Assembly (NCBI RefSeq): GCF_041051975.1
Contig: NZ_CP163435.1
Location: forward strand, 3,534,001-3,598,000
Length of the DNA: 64,000 nucleotides
Direction of reading: 5' to 3'
Source: Streptomyces sp. R21
GTDB lineage: Bacteria > Actinomycetota > Actinomycetes > Streptomycetales > Streptomycetaceae
A program made the translations under genes and the position numbers. Positions within the stretch are counted from its first letter, which is position 1; every line of letters starts with the position of its first letter. This document shows, in pieces, positions 56,432 to 64,000 of this stretch. A model generated the notes under the pieces. The model ran no database searches. It saw only the letters and a program-made list of their open reading frames with translations, and was not told the DNA's origin.

Positions 56432-56693
56432 GGGCGACGGCCGGGCTGTTCGACGATGACCGGTCGCGACCGCCCGCGGCAAGCCGATCGCAGCCGCCCG
56501 GCAGCGAAGACCCCGGAGCCACCGGGCTCGCGTGGACCTGACCCCGCGCGGTGCTCGGTGGCTTCGGTCGGGGCGGGGCCCGCGCATCCCCACGGTGCGC
56601 GGGACCCGCGCTCCCGTGCAGCGGATTGGCCCCGGGCCGCAACCGCCTTACGATCAGGGCCGGTTGAGGCGATTGAGGCGAAGGGGCGGGAAC

Positions 56694-57296
56694 ATGGGTG
56701 TGGCCATCAGGGCGGCGGGCGAGGGCGATCGCGAGGCCCTCGCGCGGCTGCTGGACGAGGCGTTCCAGGACGACCCGGTGAGCGGCTGGGTTTTCCCGGG
56801 CGAGGAGCACCGGCGCGTCGCACACCCCCGGCTGATGGCCGCGTTCGTCGGCATCGTGCTCGCCGAGGGACGCATCGATGTCACGGAGGACTTCTCGGCC
56901 TGCGCGCTGTGGCTGCCGATGCCGGCTGAGGGCCCCGAGCCCGACGGCGCGGAGGACGACTCGGCCGTGCAACTGCGCGAGGCCGTCGACCCCGACAACG
57001 AGCGCGTCGAGCAGATCGGCCGGCTGACCGGCGAGGTCCACCCCGAGGGCCGCGCCCACGAATACCTGTGGATGATCGCAGTGGCGCCGGGCCACCAGGG
57101 CCAGGGCCTCGGCACGGCGATCATGCAGCCCGTGCTCGACCGCTGCGACCGCGAGGGCCTGCCCGCGTACCTGGAGGCGAGCAGCGCCCGCAGCCGAGCC
57201 CTGTACGAGCGCCTCGGCTTCACCTTCATGGGCCGCACCGTCGACCTGCCGGACGGCCCGCACATGTGGCCGATGTGGCGTGAGCCCCAGGGCTGA
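56694..57296 (+). CDS. GNAT-family N-acetyltransferase
   Basis: A 200-residue GNAT protein. The acetyl-CoA loop is AVAPGHQGQGLGTAIMQPVL (about residues 127-146), followed by YLEASSARSRALYERLGFTFM. The substrate is unknown. ATG 56694 has AAGGGGCGGG upstream. The 262-bp gap before it shows no gene. It is probably a separate transcript from the encapsulin locus. Confidence 0.85.
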   Translation: MGVAIRAAGEGDREALARLLDEAFQDDPVSGWVFPGEEHRRVAHPRLMAAFVGIVLAEGRIDVTEDFSACALWLPMPAEGPEPDGAEDDSAVQLREAVDPDNERVEQIGRLTGEVHPEGRAHEYLWMIAVAPGHQGQGLGTAIMQPVLDRCDREGLPAYLEASSARSRALYERLGFTFMGRTVDLPDGPHMWPMWREPQG

Positions 57297-57341
57297 CGCC
57301 CGCGGGAAGCGCGGCCGTGCCTTCCGCAATAACCTGAAGAC

Positions 57342-57563
57342 ATGCGCAGCAAGGAAGACAGCAAAGTCTGTCCGGTCTGCGGGCAGCCCGTCGAGGCGCT
57401 GCTTCGGCGGCACAAGACCCTGGGCGTGTTCGTGCCCGACTGGGGCCCCGGCCCCTGCCGGAACCCGAAATGCGAGCGGTACGACCAGGAGGGCCATGGC
57501 GAGCCCGAGCAGGCCGCCGCGCGAAATCGGCGCGCCGACGGCACGGCCGAGCCCTTAACGTGA
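57342..57563 (+). CDS. Small zinc-ribbon protein, conserved hypothetical
   Basis: A 73-residue protein with two Cys pairs, CPVCGQ (residues 10-15) and CRNPKC (39-44), forming a likely zinc ribbon, then a polar tail (EGHGEPEQAAARNRRADG). Ribosome site weak; ATG 57342. It lies 4 nt before the DUF952 gene, so they are cotranscribed. Role unknown. Confidence 0.72.
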   Translation: MRSKEDSKVCPVCGQPVEALLRRHKTLGVFVPDWGPGPCRNPKCERYDQEGHGEPEQAAARNRRADGTAEPLT

Positions 57564-57567
57564 CGCC

Positions 57568-57906
57568 ATGTCCTCAGAGATCCTGCACATCACCGAGCGC
57601 TCCCTGTGGGAGGCGGCCCGCGCGAGCGGCGCGTACACGATGTCGACCCGCGGCCGCACGCTGGAGGAGGAGGGCTTCATCCACTGCTCCTCGCGGCGGC
57701 AACTCCCGGACGTGGCCGCCTTCCTGTACGGCTCCTACGCCGGGCCCGACGAACTCGTGGTCCTCGTCGTCGACCCCGACCGGCTCGACGTACCGCTGGT
57801 GTACGAGGCCCCGAAGCCCGGCGCCGAGGAGTTCCCGCACGTGTACGGCCCGATCCCGGCGGCGGCCGTCGTGGACGTGGAGGCGTGGGCCCCGGTCAGG
57901 GACTAG
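57568..57906 (+). CDS. DUF952-family protein
   Basis: A 112-residue protein of the DUF952 family, with LHITERSLWEAA, the FIHCSSRRQLPDVA motif and the EEFPHVYGPIPAAAVV end. Members are structurally like ADP-ribosyltransferase-fold proteins, but no activity is proven. Its last bases overlap the convergent ATP-grasp gene by 4 bp. Confidence 0.82.
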   Translation: MSSEILHITERSLWEAARASGAYTMSTRGRTLEEEGFIHCSSRRQLPDVAAFLYGSYAGPDELVVLVVDPDRLDVPLVYEAPKPGAEEFPHVYGPIPAAAVVDVEAWAPVRD

Positions 57907-58730
57907 CGGGCGAGCAGGCCGTGCAAGGACGCCTTCATGCTCGCGACGAAGGCGTCCCGGTCGTCGGCGGGGAGGGCGTCCAGGGACAGGTACGGGTTGA
58001 GGTCCTCCAACTCGACGAGGAGGAGTCCGCCGTCCGGGGCGCGGCAGGCGTCCACCCGCTGGATGCCGTGCGCGATCGTGTTCCACTCCACGAACCGCTG
58101 CGCGAACTCCCGGTCCTCGTCGGTCGGTTCGTACGGTTCCAGGGCCCAGCGCTCTTCGGTGCGCGGCGCGTGGAGGGCGTACTGCAGGGTGTGGTCGACG
58201 AAGTAGAAGGACACCTCGTAGCGGAAGTCGATGCGCGGCTGGACGAGGATGCCGTCGTACGTCAGCTCCGGGAGCCGCTCGCGCGGGACGAACTCCAGGC
58301 CGATGGAGTCGGCGCCGAGCTTCGGCTTCACCACGTAGGTGTCCACCTCGGGCAGGCGGCCCAGGTCCTCCGCCCGGTCCACGGTCGGGATGACCGGGTA
58401 TCCGGCCGCGGTCAGGTCCAGCAGGTACTGCTTGCCCGCCATGTCCCCCCTGCCCGACAGCTCGTTGTACACGCGGATGCCGAGGGCGAGTGCCCGCTCC
58501 CCGAACGCGTCGTACGCCGCCTGGTAGTTGAGCACCGGACCGCTGTTGCGTACGACGACGGCGTCGAAGCCCTCCATCAGCGCCGCCGCGTCCAGCGGAT
58601 GGCAGACGGCGACGTCGAACTCCTCCCGCAGCCGCGACGTGAGGAAGATGTCCTCGTCGCAGTACCGGCGGCCCTTGGCGGGATAGGCCAGGTCACTGAC
58701 GTACAGGATGCGGGGCCGTGCGGGCGGCAT
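57903..58730 (-). CDS. ATP-grasp-fold protein
   Basis: A 275-residue protein with an ATP-grasp-like pattern: KPKLGADSIGLEFV near residue 135 (nucleotide-binding loop), DGILVQPRIDFRYEVSFYFVD, and the metal-binding end LVELEDLNPYLSLDAL. The N terminus (RPRILYVSDLAYPAKGRRYCDEDIF) is of the pre-ATP-grasp type. Such enzymes join a carboxylate to an amine or thiol; substrates unknown. It may make a peptide-like or polyamine conjugate, but there is no supporting neighbour. Confidence 0.75.
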   Translation of the reverse strand: MPPARPRILYVSDLAYPAKGRRYCDEDIFLTSRLREEFDVAVCHPLDAAALMEGFDAVVVRNSGPVLNYQAAYDAFGERALALGIRVYNELSGRGDMAGKQYLLDLTAAGYPVIPTVDRAEDLGRLPEVDTYVVKPKLGADSIGLEFVPRERLPELTYDGILVQPRIDFRYEVSFYFVDHTLQYALHAPRTEERWALEPYEPTDEDREFAQRFVEWNTIAHGIQRVDACRAPDGGLLLVELEDLNPYLSLDALPADDRDAFVASMKASLHGLLAR

Positions 58731-58820
58731 GGGGGTCTCCAGGGACGGTCCGGTCCGGTTGATCAACCGATCAGCGGCTGGCTTGCCGGTCGATCATAGG
58801 TTCGGCCCGCCAGGGAGGCG

Positions 58821-59237
58821 TCAGCCGTCGTTGCGCTCCTTGAAGCGCAGGAGATTGCCCGCCGGGTCGCGGAAGGCGCAGTCGCGCGCGCCCCACGGCT
58901 GGTCCGTCGGCTCCTGGAGGACGTCGGCGCCGGAGTCGCGGACGCGTTCGTACAGGGCGTCGCAGTCGGAGGTGGAGAAGATCACGCCGCGCAGGACGCC
59001 CTTGGCCAGCAGCTCGGCCATCGCCTGCTTGTCGGCGGGGGAGGCGTCCGGGCTCGCGCTGGGCGGCTCCAGGACGATCTCCACGTCGGGCTGGATCGGC
59101 GAACTCACGGTCACCCAGCGCATTCCCTCGAAGGCCACGTCGTTGCGGACCTCCAGGCCCAGCACGTCCCGGTAGAACGCCAGGGCCTTGTCGTGGTCGT
59201 CCACGGCGATGAAGCACTGGGAGAGTTTCAGGTCCAT
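58821..59237 (-). CDS. VOC-family (glyoxalase/bleomycin resistance) protein
   Basis: A 138-residue VOC-superfamily protein: KLSQCFIAVDDHDKALAFYRDVLGLEV is the first beta-alpha-beta module and CDALYERVRDSGADVLQEP...GARDCAFRDPAGNLLRF the second, with the metal-type residues His/Glu in part. Such proteins bind or modify small toxic compounds. It lies 9 nt downstream of an AraC-type regulator gene on the same strand. Confidence 0.85.
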   Translation of the reverse strand: MDLKLSQCFIAVDDHDKALAFYRDVLGLEVRNDVAFEGMRWVTVSSPIQPDVEIVLEPPSASPDASPADKQAMAELLAKGVLRGVIFSTSDCDALYERVRDSGADVLQEPTDQPWGARDCAFRDPAGNLLRFKERNDG

Positions 59238-59246
59238 GCGCTCACG

Positions 59247-59672
59247 TTAAAGCCATCTACCGGGTTCCGCTTCCGGGTTGCGGCGGCGGGCCGGGCGGGT
59301 GAGGCGCTGCGCCACGCAGGACGGAATCGGCGCCCCGTGGTCGTGCGAACGCGCCCGGTACGCGCTCGGGGTCTCGCCCACCAGCTCGGTGAACCGGGAG
59401 CTGAACGACCCGAGAGACGTACAGCCCACGGCGAAGCACACCTCCGTGACCGTCAGGTCGCCCCGGCGCAGCAACGCCTTGGCCCGCTCGATGCGGCGGG
59501 TCATGAGATACGTGTACGGGGTCTCTCCGTAGGCGGCGCGGAAGCTGCGCTGGAAGTGCCCGGGGGACATCAGCGCGGTGCGGGCCAGCGCCGCCATGTC
59601 CAGCGGCTCGGCGTACTCCCGGTCCATGCGGTCGCGTGCCCGGCGCAGCCGGACCAAGTCCTCTACGGTCAC
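59247..59672 (-). CDS. AraC-family single-domain transcriptional regulator
   Basis: A 141-residue regulator with only the AraC double helix-turn-helix: DMAALARTALMSPGHFQRSF and LTVTEVCFAVGCTSLGSFSSRFTELVG, and no ligand domain. Start GTG 59672 (VTVEDLVRLRRARDR). Its C terminus is polar and basic. It and the VOC gene are a common pair: regulator plus effector. Ligand unknown. Confidence 0.82.
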   Translation of the reverse strand: MTVEDLVRLRRARDRMDREYAEPLDMAALARTALMSPGHFQRSFRAAYGETPYTYLMTRRIERAKALLRRGDLTVTEVCFAVGCTSLGSFSSRFTELVGETPSAYRARSHDHGAPIPSCVAQRLTRPARRRNPEAEPGRWL

Positions 59673-59792
59673 CTCTTCAGGATGACACGGGGCGCTCCGC
59701 CCGCGCGGGGGTACGGGACAAGGTGTGGTTCCGCTGGAGCGAGGAGCCGTTCGAAGGGGACTGGCGGGGGCCGCAGTTGCGGCCGGGCAAAG

Positions 59793-59889
59793 GGAAAGGG
59801 GCCCGGCCGATGTCCGGCCGGGCCCCTCCACCAAGTCCGCCGACCCGCGGAGGTGCACCGCCCGCCGGTCGTCAGGGTTCAGCCCTGGA
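59793..59889 (-). ncRNA. Probable s-SodF-type small RNA from the sodN 3'UTR
   Basis: After the sodN stop, about 97 nt of RNA would end at a strong hairpin (GGGGCCCGGCCG type, 59798-59826 on the plus strand) and contains CACCTCC (59849-59855, read on the minus strand), which is complementary to a ribosome binding site. In S. coelicolor a sodN 3'UTR fragment called s-SodF blocks sodF. The same role is inferred here; sodF is not in this window. Confidence 0.6.
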
Positions 59890-60285
59890 TCAGGCCTTCT
59901 TGGTCTCCCAGAAGATCTTGTCGATCTGGGCGATGTAGTCCAGCGCCTTCTGGCCCGTCGCCGGGTCGGTGGACGCCTTGGCGGCCGAGAGGGCCTTCAG
60001 GGCGTCGTTGACCAGCTGGTGCAGCTCCGGGTACTTCTCGAAGTGCGGGGGCTTGAAGTAGTCGCTCCAGAGCACCGAGACGTGGTGCTTGGCGAGCTCG
60101 GCGCGCTGCTCCTTGATGACGGTGGCGCGCGCCTGGAAGTGCGGGTCGTCGTTGCCGGCCATCTTTTCCTGGACGGCCTTCACCGACTCCGCCTCGATGC
60201 GGGCCTGGGCCGGGTCGTACACGCCGCAGGGCAGGTCGCAGTGGGCGCTGACCTTGACCTTGGGGGCAAACAGGCGGGAGAGCAT
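59890..60285 (-). CDS. sodN: Nickel superoxide dismutase SodN
   Basis: NiSOD dismutates superoxide in the cytoplasm. The 131-residue precursor begins MLSRLFAPKVKVSA, a 14-residue leader removed to expose the nickel hook H-C-D-L-P-C-G (His1, Cys2, Cys6 in the mature form). The length and hook match S. coelicolor SodN. AGGAAGGA is the ribosome site. The processing peptidase gene sodX is divergent, 144 bp away. In S. coelicolor, nickel regulation works through Nur and the 3'UTR RNA. Confidence 0.97.
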   Translation of the reverse strand: MLSRLFAPKVKVSAHCDLPCGVYDPAQARIEAESVKAVQEKMAGNDDPHFQARATVIKEQRAELAKHHVSVLWSDYFKPPHFEKYPELHQLVNDALKALSAAKASTDPATGQKALDYIAQIDKIFWETKKA

Positions 60286-60429
60286 TGAGCTGTCCTTCCT
60301 CGTGATCGTCTTCTCAGGTGGGACATTACTCCGTAGGAGACGGGTTTTCGCGAGTGCCCCCATGGGCTTAGGACAAAAGTCCAGGGTCAGACTGGGACTG
60401 GTGGAGGATAGGACCGGGGAGGTGCCGTG

Positions 60430-60864
60430 ATGCCGGAGCTGTCGCAGGAGACCGAGCGCGGGAGGGCTCTGCTGCCATTCGGGGCGGCCGAGGTGACGGG
60501 GCCGTCCATGGTGCCCACGCTGCAGCACGGGGACCGTCTCGTCGTGCAGTACGGGGCGCGGATCCGGCCCGGTGACGTGGTCGTCCTGCGCCATCCGTTC
60601 CAGCAGGACCTGCTGGTCGTGAAGCGTGCGGCCGAGCGGCGGGAGGGTGGCTGGTGGGTGCTCGGTGACAACGCCTACGCGGGCGGGGACAGCACCGACT
60701 ACGGGACCGTGCCCGAGGAACTGGTGCTCGGGAAGGTGCGGTTGCGGTACCGGCCCCTGAAGGACGGTCAGCGTTCGCCCTTCGCGCTCGTGCGCTGGGC
60801 GCTGTCCGCCGCCAGGCCGGTGCTCTCCGACCGGTCCGCCTCCAGGCGCTTGCGGGCGCGGTAG
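60430..60864 (+). CDS. sodX: NiSOD maturation peptidase SodX (S26 family)
   Basis: A 144-residue signal-peptidase-like serine protease that removes the SodN leader. The catalytic Ser26 is in GPSMVPTLQHGD and Lys65 is in LLVVKRAAE; GDNAYAGGDSTDYG is the conserved box D. It has no membrane anchor, consistent with cytoplasmic processing. ATG 60430 is preferred over GTG 60427 for its spacing from GGGGAGG. Its 3' end overlaps the CGNR gene by 97 bp on the other strand. GGAC-AAAA-GTCC (60371-60382) in the leader may be an operator. Confidence 0.93.
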   Translation: MPELSQETERGRALLPFGAAEVTGPSMVPTLQHGDRLVVQYGARIRPGDVVVLRHPFQQDLLVVKRAAERREGGWWVLGDNAYAGGDSTDYGTVPEELVLGKVRLRYRPLKDGQRSPFALVRWALSAARPVLSDRSASRRLRAR

Positions 60865-61397
60865 GCGGCCACGTTGGCGCGGGTCGCGCAGCGGTCCGAG
60901 CAGTAGCGCCGGGAGCGGTTGGTCGAGGTGTCCAGGTAGGCGTTGCGGCAGGGTGCGGCCTCGCACAGGCCGAGGCGGTCGACGCCGTACTCCGTCAGAT
61001 GGAACGCCAGGCCCATCGCGGCGATCGCCGCGAAGCCCGCCGTCGCGTTCGAGGGGTGGTCCGCCAGATGCATGTGCCACAGCGGGCGTCCGTCGTCGTC
61101 CCGGTAGTCGTGGCCGGCGATCTGCGGGCTCACGGGGAATTCGAGGAGCAGCGAGTTCAGCAGGTCCACCGCGAGGGTCTCGTCGTCGGTGTCCGCCGCC
61201 TCGAAGACCGCGCGCAGCCGGGCGCGCACCGAACGGAAGCGTGTGACGTCCGCGTCCGTGGCGCGACGGGCCGCCGAGGAGTTGCCCGCGAAGAGATCAC
61301 GGACCGCGTCGACCGAGGTGAGTGAGTCCTTGCCCCGGGCCGGCTCCTCGCTGTTGACGAGGCGTACCGCGTAATCCGAGTAATAGGCCAGTTCCAC
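60768..61397 (-). CDS. CGNR zinc-finger (ABATE-domain) regulator
   Basis: A 209-residue protein of the ABATE/CGNR group: an N-terminal ABATE ligand-binding domain (about 1-130) and a C-terminal zinc-finger-like CGNR motif (LCEAAPCRNAYLDTSTNRSRRYCSDRCATRANVAAYRARK) for DNA binding, about residues 143-185. It is convergent with sodX, and its last 97 bp overlap the sodX end. A regulatory role on a nearby gene is likely but unknown. The start follows a common MELAYYSDYAVRLVN lead. Confidence 0.85.
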   Translation of the reverse strand: MELAYYSDYAVRLVNSEEPARGKDSLTSVDAVRDLFAGNSSAARRATDADVTRFRSVRARLRAVFEAADTDDETLAVDLLNSLLLEFPVSPQIAGHDYRDDDGRPLWHMHLADHPSNATAGFAAIAAMGLAFHLTEYGVDRLGLCEAAPCRNAYLDTSTNRSRRYCSDRCATRANVAAYRARKRLEADRSESTGLAADSAQRTSAKGER

Positions 61398-61510
61398 TTG
61401 TAGTCCTTACCAAGGCGCTCTATGGTCGTGCGTGCGGTCAGGTAACAGCTGATCGTGCATCCAGGGTATTACTTCAGGGTATGACGAGGTCGAGCGGAGA
61501 AGGGGCTTCC

Positions 61511-62269
61511 ATGACCACCACGACAGGAACCGACTGGCAGGCCTGGCAGCAGAGCTGGGACCGGCAGCAGGAGTGGTACATGCCCGACCGCGAAGAGCGC
61601 TTCCGGGTGATGCTGGACATGGTCGAGGCGCTCGTGGGGTCCGAGCCCCGCGTCCTCGACCTCGCCTGCGGCACCGGAACCATCACCGCCCGGCTGCTGG
61701 CGCGTTTCCCGAAGGCCGTCAGTACGGGCGTCGACCTCGACCCGGCGCTGCTCACCATCGCCGAGGGCACCTTCCGGGACGACGACCGGGTCAGCTTCGT
61801 GACCGCCGACCTGAAGGACCCGCAGTGGACGGCCCGGCTGCCGTACGACTCGTACGACGCCGTCCTGACCGCCACCGCTCTCCACTGGCTGCACAGCGAA
61901 CCCCTCGCGGCCCTCTACGGTCAGGTCGCGGAACTCGTCCGCGACGGCGGTGTGTTCATGAACGCCGACCACATGATCGACGAGACGACGCCCCGGATCA
62001 ACGCGGCCGAGCGCGCCCAGCGCCACACCCGCATGGATCAGGCCAAGGACAACGGCGCCCTCGACTGGGCGCAATGGTGGCAGGTGGCCGCCGAGGACCC
62101 CGTCCTCGCCGCCCCGACCGCCCGCCGCTACGAGATCTACGGCGAGCACGCCGACGGTGACATGCCCTCCGCCGCCTGGCACGCGCGCGTGCTGCGCGAA
62201 AAGGGCTTCGGCGAGGCCCGGCCGGTGTGGAGCTCACCCTCGGACACGCTGCTGCTCGCGGTCAAGTAG
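61511..62269 (+). CDS. SAM-dependent methyltransferase
   Basis: A 252-residue class I methyltransferase: VLDLACGTGTITARLL (about residues 48-63) is the SAM-binding loop, GVDLDPALL the acidic loop, and DAVLTATALHWL motif post-II-like. It resembles small-molecule O- or N-methyltransferases. ATG 61511 has GGAGAAGGGG about 10 nt upstream; ATG 61481 has none. It is divergent from the CGNR gene. Substrate unknown. Confidence 0.82.
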   Translation: MTTTTGTDWQAWQQSWDRQQEWYMPDREERFRVMLDMVEALVGSEPRVLDLACGTGTITARLLARFPKAVSTGVDLDPALLTIAEGTFRDDDRVSFVTADLKDPQWTARLPYDSYDAVLTATALHWLHSEPLAALYGQVAELVRDGGVFMNADHMIDETTPRINAAERAQRHTRMDQAKDNGALDWAQWWQVAAEDPVLAAPTARRYEIYGEHADGDMPSAAWHARVLREKGFGEARPVWSSPSDTLLLAVK

Positions 62270-62300
62270 CCGCCCCGGCGCGGGAGTTCGGGCACACGGA

Positions 62301-62332
62301 AAGGGGCGGTACGGAACTCCGTACCGCCCCTT
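62301..62332. terminator. Bidirectional terminator between methyltransferase and ABC genes
   Basis: AAGGGGCGGTACGG (62301-62314) pairs with CCGTACCGCCCCTT (62319-62332) around AACT, in the 83-bp convergent gap. Confidence 0.88.
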
Positions 62333-62352
62333 CTCCCGCGTACCGCGTACCG

Positions 62353-63114
62353 CTAGAGCACCTTCGACAGGAACGACTGCGTCCGCTCGTGCTGCGGGTT
62401 CGTCAGCACGTCGCGGGGGTTGCCGGACTCGACCACCACACCGCCGTCCATGAAGACCAGGCTGTCGCCGACCTCGCGGGCGAAGCCCATCTCGTGGGTG
62501 ACGACGATCATCGTCATGCCGGACTCGGCGAGGTCGCGCATGACGTCGAGGACGTCACCGACCAGCTCCGGGTCGAGCGCCGAGGTCGGCTCGTCGAAGA
62601 GCATCAGCTTCGGGTCCATCGCCAGCGCGCGGGCGATCGCCACGCGCTGCTGCTGGCCGCCGGAGAGCTGTGCGGGGTAGCTCTTCGCCTTGTCGGCGAG
62701 GCCGACCTGCTCAAGGAGCTGGCCCGCGCGCTCCCGCGCCTGGGACTTGCTGACGCCCTTGACCTGGATCGGCGCCTCCATGACGTTCTCGAGCGCCGTC
62801 ATGTGCGGGAACAGGTTGAAGCGCTGGAAGACCATGCCGATGTCCCGGCGCTTGCGTGCGACTTCGCTGTCCTTGAGCTCGTAGAGCTTGTCGCCCTTCT
62901 CGCGGTAGCCCACCAGATCGCCGTCGACGTACAGCCGCCCGGCGTTGATCTGCTCCAGGTGGTTGATGCATCGCAGGAACGTGGACTTGCCGGAGCCGGA
63001 GGGACCGATGAGACAGAAGACCTCGCCGTTCTTCACCTCCAGGTCGATGCCCTTGAGCACCTCGACCGGGCCGAAGGACTTGTGCACGCCCTCGGACTTC
63101 ACCATCGCGGTCAT
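62353..63114 (-). CDS. Polar amino-acid ABC transporter ATPase
   Basis: A 253-residue ABC ATPase of the GlnQ/HisP type. Walker A is GPSGSGKST, the signature [15 protein letters not shown], Walker [15 protein letters not shown] and the switch His in [12 protein letters not shown]. It powers uptake of a polar amino acid; the substrate is not given by sequence. Its ATG shares one base with the permease stop, so the two are coupled. A binding-protein gene is expected left or right of the window. Confidence 0.93.
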   Translation of the reverse strand: MTAMVKSEGVHKSFGPVEVLKGIDLEVKNGEVFCLIGPSGSGKSTFLRCINHLEQINAGRLYVDGDLVGYREKGDKLYELKDSEVARKRRDIGMVFQRFNLFPHMTALENVMEAPIQVKGVSKSQARERAGQLLEQVGLADKAKSYPAQLSGGQQQRVAIARALAMDPKLMLFDEPTSALDPELVGDVLDVMRDLAESGMTMIVVTHEMGFAREVGDSLVFMDGGVVVESGNPRDVLTNPQHERTQSFLSKVL

Positions 63115-64000
63115 CACACCGCTCCCCTCGGGCTGCCCTTGGTGAACAGGTTCGCCCTGATCTTCTGGAAGACGGTCGGCGGCAGGCTGCGGCTGGAACC
63201 GCGTGCGTAGTACCGCTCCAGGTAGTACTGGAAGACGCTGAACACGCTGGTCATCACCAGGTACCAGATCGAGGCGACGAAGAGCAGCTCCATCACGGCG
63301 TACGACGTGGAGCCGATCGCCGATGTCGACCGCAACAGCTCGTTGTACGTCACCACGTACACCAGCGAGGAGGTCTTCAGCATGTTGATGAACTCGTTGC
63401 CCGTCGGCGGCACGATCACCCGCATCGCCTGCGGGATCACGATCCGGCGCAGCGTCTTGGTGTGGCTCATGCCCAGCGCGTGGGAGGCCTCCGTCTGGCC
63501 CTCGTCGACGGCCAGCAGGCCGGCGCGGCAGATCTCCGCCATGTAGGCGGCCTCGTTCAGGCCGAGGCCCAGCAGGGCCGCCATGAACGGCGTCATCACG
63601 TCCACCATCTCGTCCTTGTAGATCGGACCGAGATTGAGGACGGGGAAGATCAGCGCCAGGTTGAACCAGAGCAGCAGCTGGACGTAGACCGGGGTGCCGC
63701 GGAAGAACCAGATGTACAGCCAGGCGACCGAGCTGGTCACCGGGTTCTTCGAGAGCCGCATCACGGCGAGGATGATGCCGAGCACCACGCCCATGATCAT
63801 GGCGAGGATGCTGATCAGCAGCGTGCGCCCGGCGCCCTTGATGACGGAGGAGTCGAAGAGGGTGTCGGAGACCGCGTGCCACTGGATGTCGCCCTGCGAG
63901 AACGCGAAGACGAGCGCCGCGAGCAGCGCGACGACGATGATGCCGCTGGCCCACCGCCCGTAGTGCGGCACGGGGATCGCCTTGATGGCCTCCGGCGGGG
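63114..64000 (-). CDS. Polar amino-acid ABC transporter permease (truncated at window end)
   Basis: At least 285 residues with five to six membrane segments and the HisMQ-type EAA motif [22 protein letters not shown] near residue 165. The N-terminal reading frame stays open to the window edge ([19 protein letters not shown]), typical of the start in Streptomyces homologues, so the gene continues beyond 64000 and the GTG at 63971 is not the true start. It carries a charged C-terminal end (SPRGAV). Its stop shares one base with the ATPase start. Confidence 0.9.
   Translation of the reverse strand, partial: PPEAIKAIPVPHYGRWASGIIVVALLAALVFAFSQGDIQWHAVSDTLFDSSVIKGAGRTLLISILAMIMGVVLGIILAVMRLSKNPVTSSVAWLYIWFFRGTPVYVQLLLWFNLALIFPVLNLGPIYKDEMVDVMTPFMAALLGLGLNEAAYMAEICRAGLLAVDEGQTEASHALGMSHTKTLRRIVIPQAMRVIVPPTGNEFINMLKTSSLVYVVTYNELLRSTSAIGSTSYAVMELLFVASIWYLVMTSVFSVFQYYLERYYARGSSRSLPPTVFQKIRANLFTKGSPRGAV

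Overview
The window is a 64 kb piece of high-GC actinobacterial chromosome. It is almost certainly Streptomyces: it carries close relatives of SigR/RsrA, SigH, WblE, DasR/DasABC, the epi-isozizaene synthase/CYP170 pair, NiSOD with its peptidase SodX, and an EshA-type shell protein, in the order I remember from the S. coelicolor core region near SCO5178-SCO5260. The strain cannot be named from sequence alone. There are no insertion sequences, phage genes or CRISPR arrays; this is core chromosome with a few small lineage-specific decorations.

Layout. 1-6 kb: a dispersed intergenic repeat, moaE, a tiny membrane protein, a PDZ/Lon-type secreted protease, a PPA1309-family protein and a giant UPF0182 membrane protein. 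6-8.5 kb: two identical initiator tRNA genes bracket a Sel1-repeat gene and a 119-bp long inverted repeat. 8.5-15 kb: a Fur-family regulator, a CBS-domain protein, hisN, a TetR regulator, a SugE-type exporter, rsgA and aroA, and an M50-like membrane peptidase. 15-18 kb: SRAP protein, hydrolase, then the redox-stress sigma factor SigR with its zinc anti-sigma factor RsrA behind a textbook SigR promoter. 18-22.5 kb: two membrane HD-GYP-type proteins (the second degenerate), a TPR protein and peptide deformylase. 22.5-25.4 kb: the two-gene albaflavenone operon. 25.4-30.3 kb: nrdABS (class Ia ribonucleotide reductase) behind a cobalamin riboswitch. 30-35 kb: carboxylate uptake (SSS symporter with DUF3311 partner; CstA with YbdD). 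35-42 kb: the chitin/GlcNAc module dasR, dasABC, dasD and nagB with DasR operators. 42-46 kb: an SDR/TetR pair with paired operators, a PdtaS-like histidine kinase preceded by a DasR-like site, and wblE (WhiB1 orthologue) preceded by a CRP-like palindrome. 46-50 kb: a lipid kinase, then the SigH operon. 50-57 kb: a cation/proton antiporter, a PLP enzyme, an amidase, and a family 2B encapsulin shell gene followed by a polyprenyl diphosphate synthase. 57-64 kb: small conserved proteins, an AraC/VOC pair, sodN with a probable 3'UTR small RNA, divergent sodX, a CGNR regulator, a methyltransferase and a polar amino-acid ABC transporter cut by the window end.

How the parts work together. Several stress circuits sit side by side: SigR/RsrA for thiol oxidation, SigH for osmotic or developmental stress, WblE and the PdtaS-like kinase, and nickel-dependent superoxide defence. 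Metabolism is linked by GlcNAc sensing: DasR controls uptake, hydrolysis and deamination, and a DasR-like operator also precedes the kinase. The item most likely to represent a novel or under-described system is the 53.7-56.4 kb encapsulin locus: a predicted protein nanocompartment whose shell protein carries an inserted cyclic-nucleotide-binding-like domain with an altered ligand cassette, next to a prenyl diphosphate synthase that has a disordered, cargo-tag-like N terminus.
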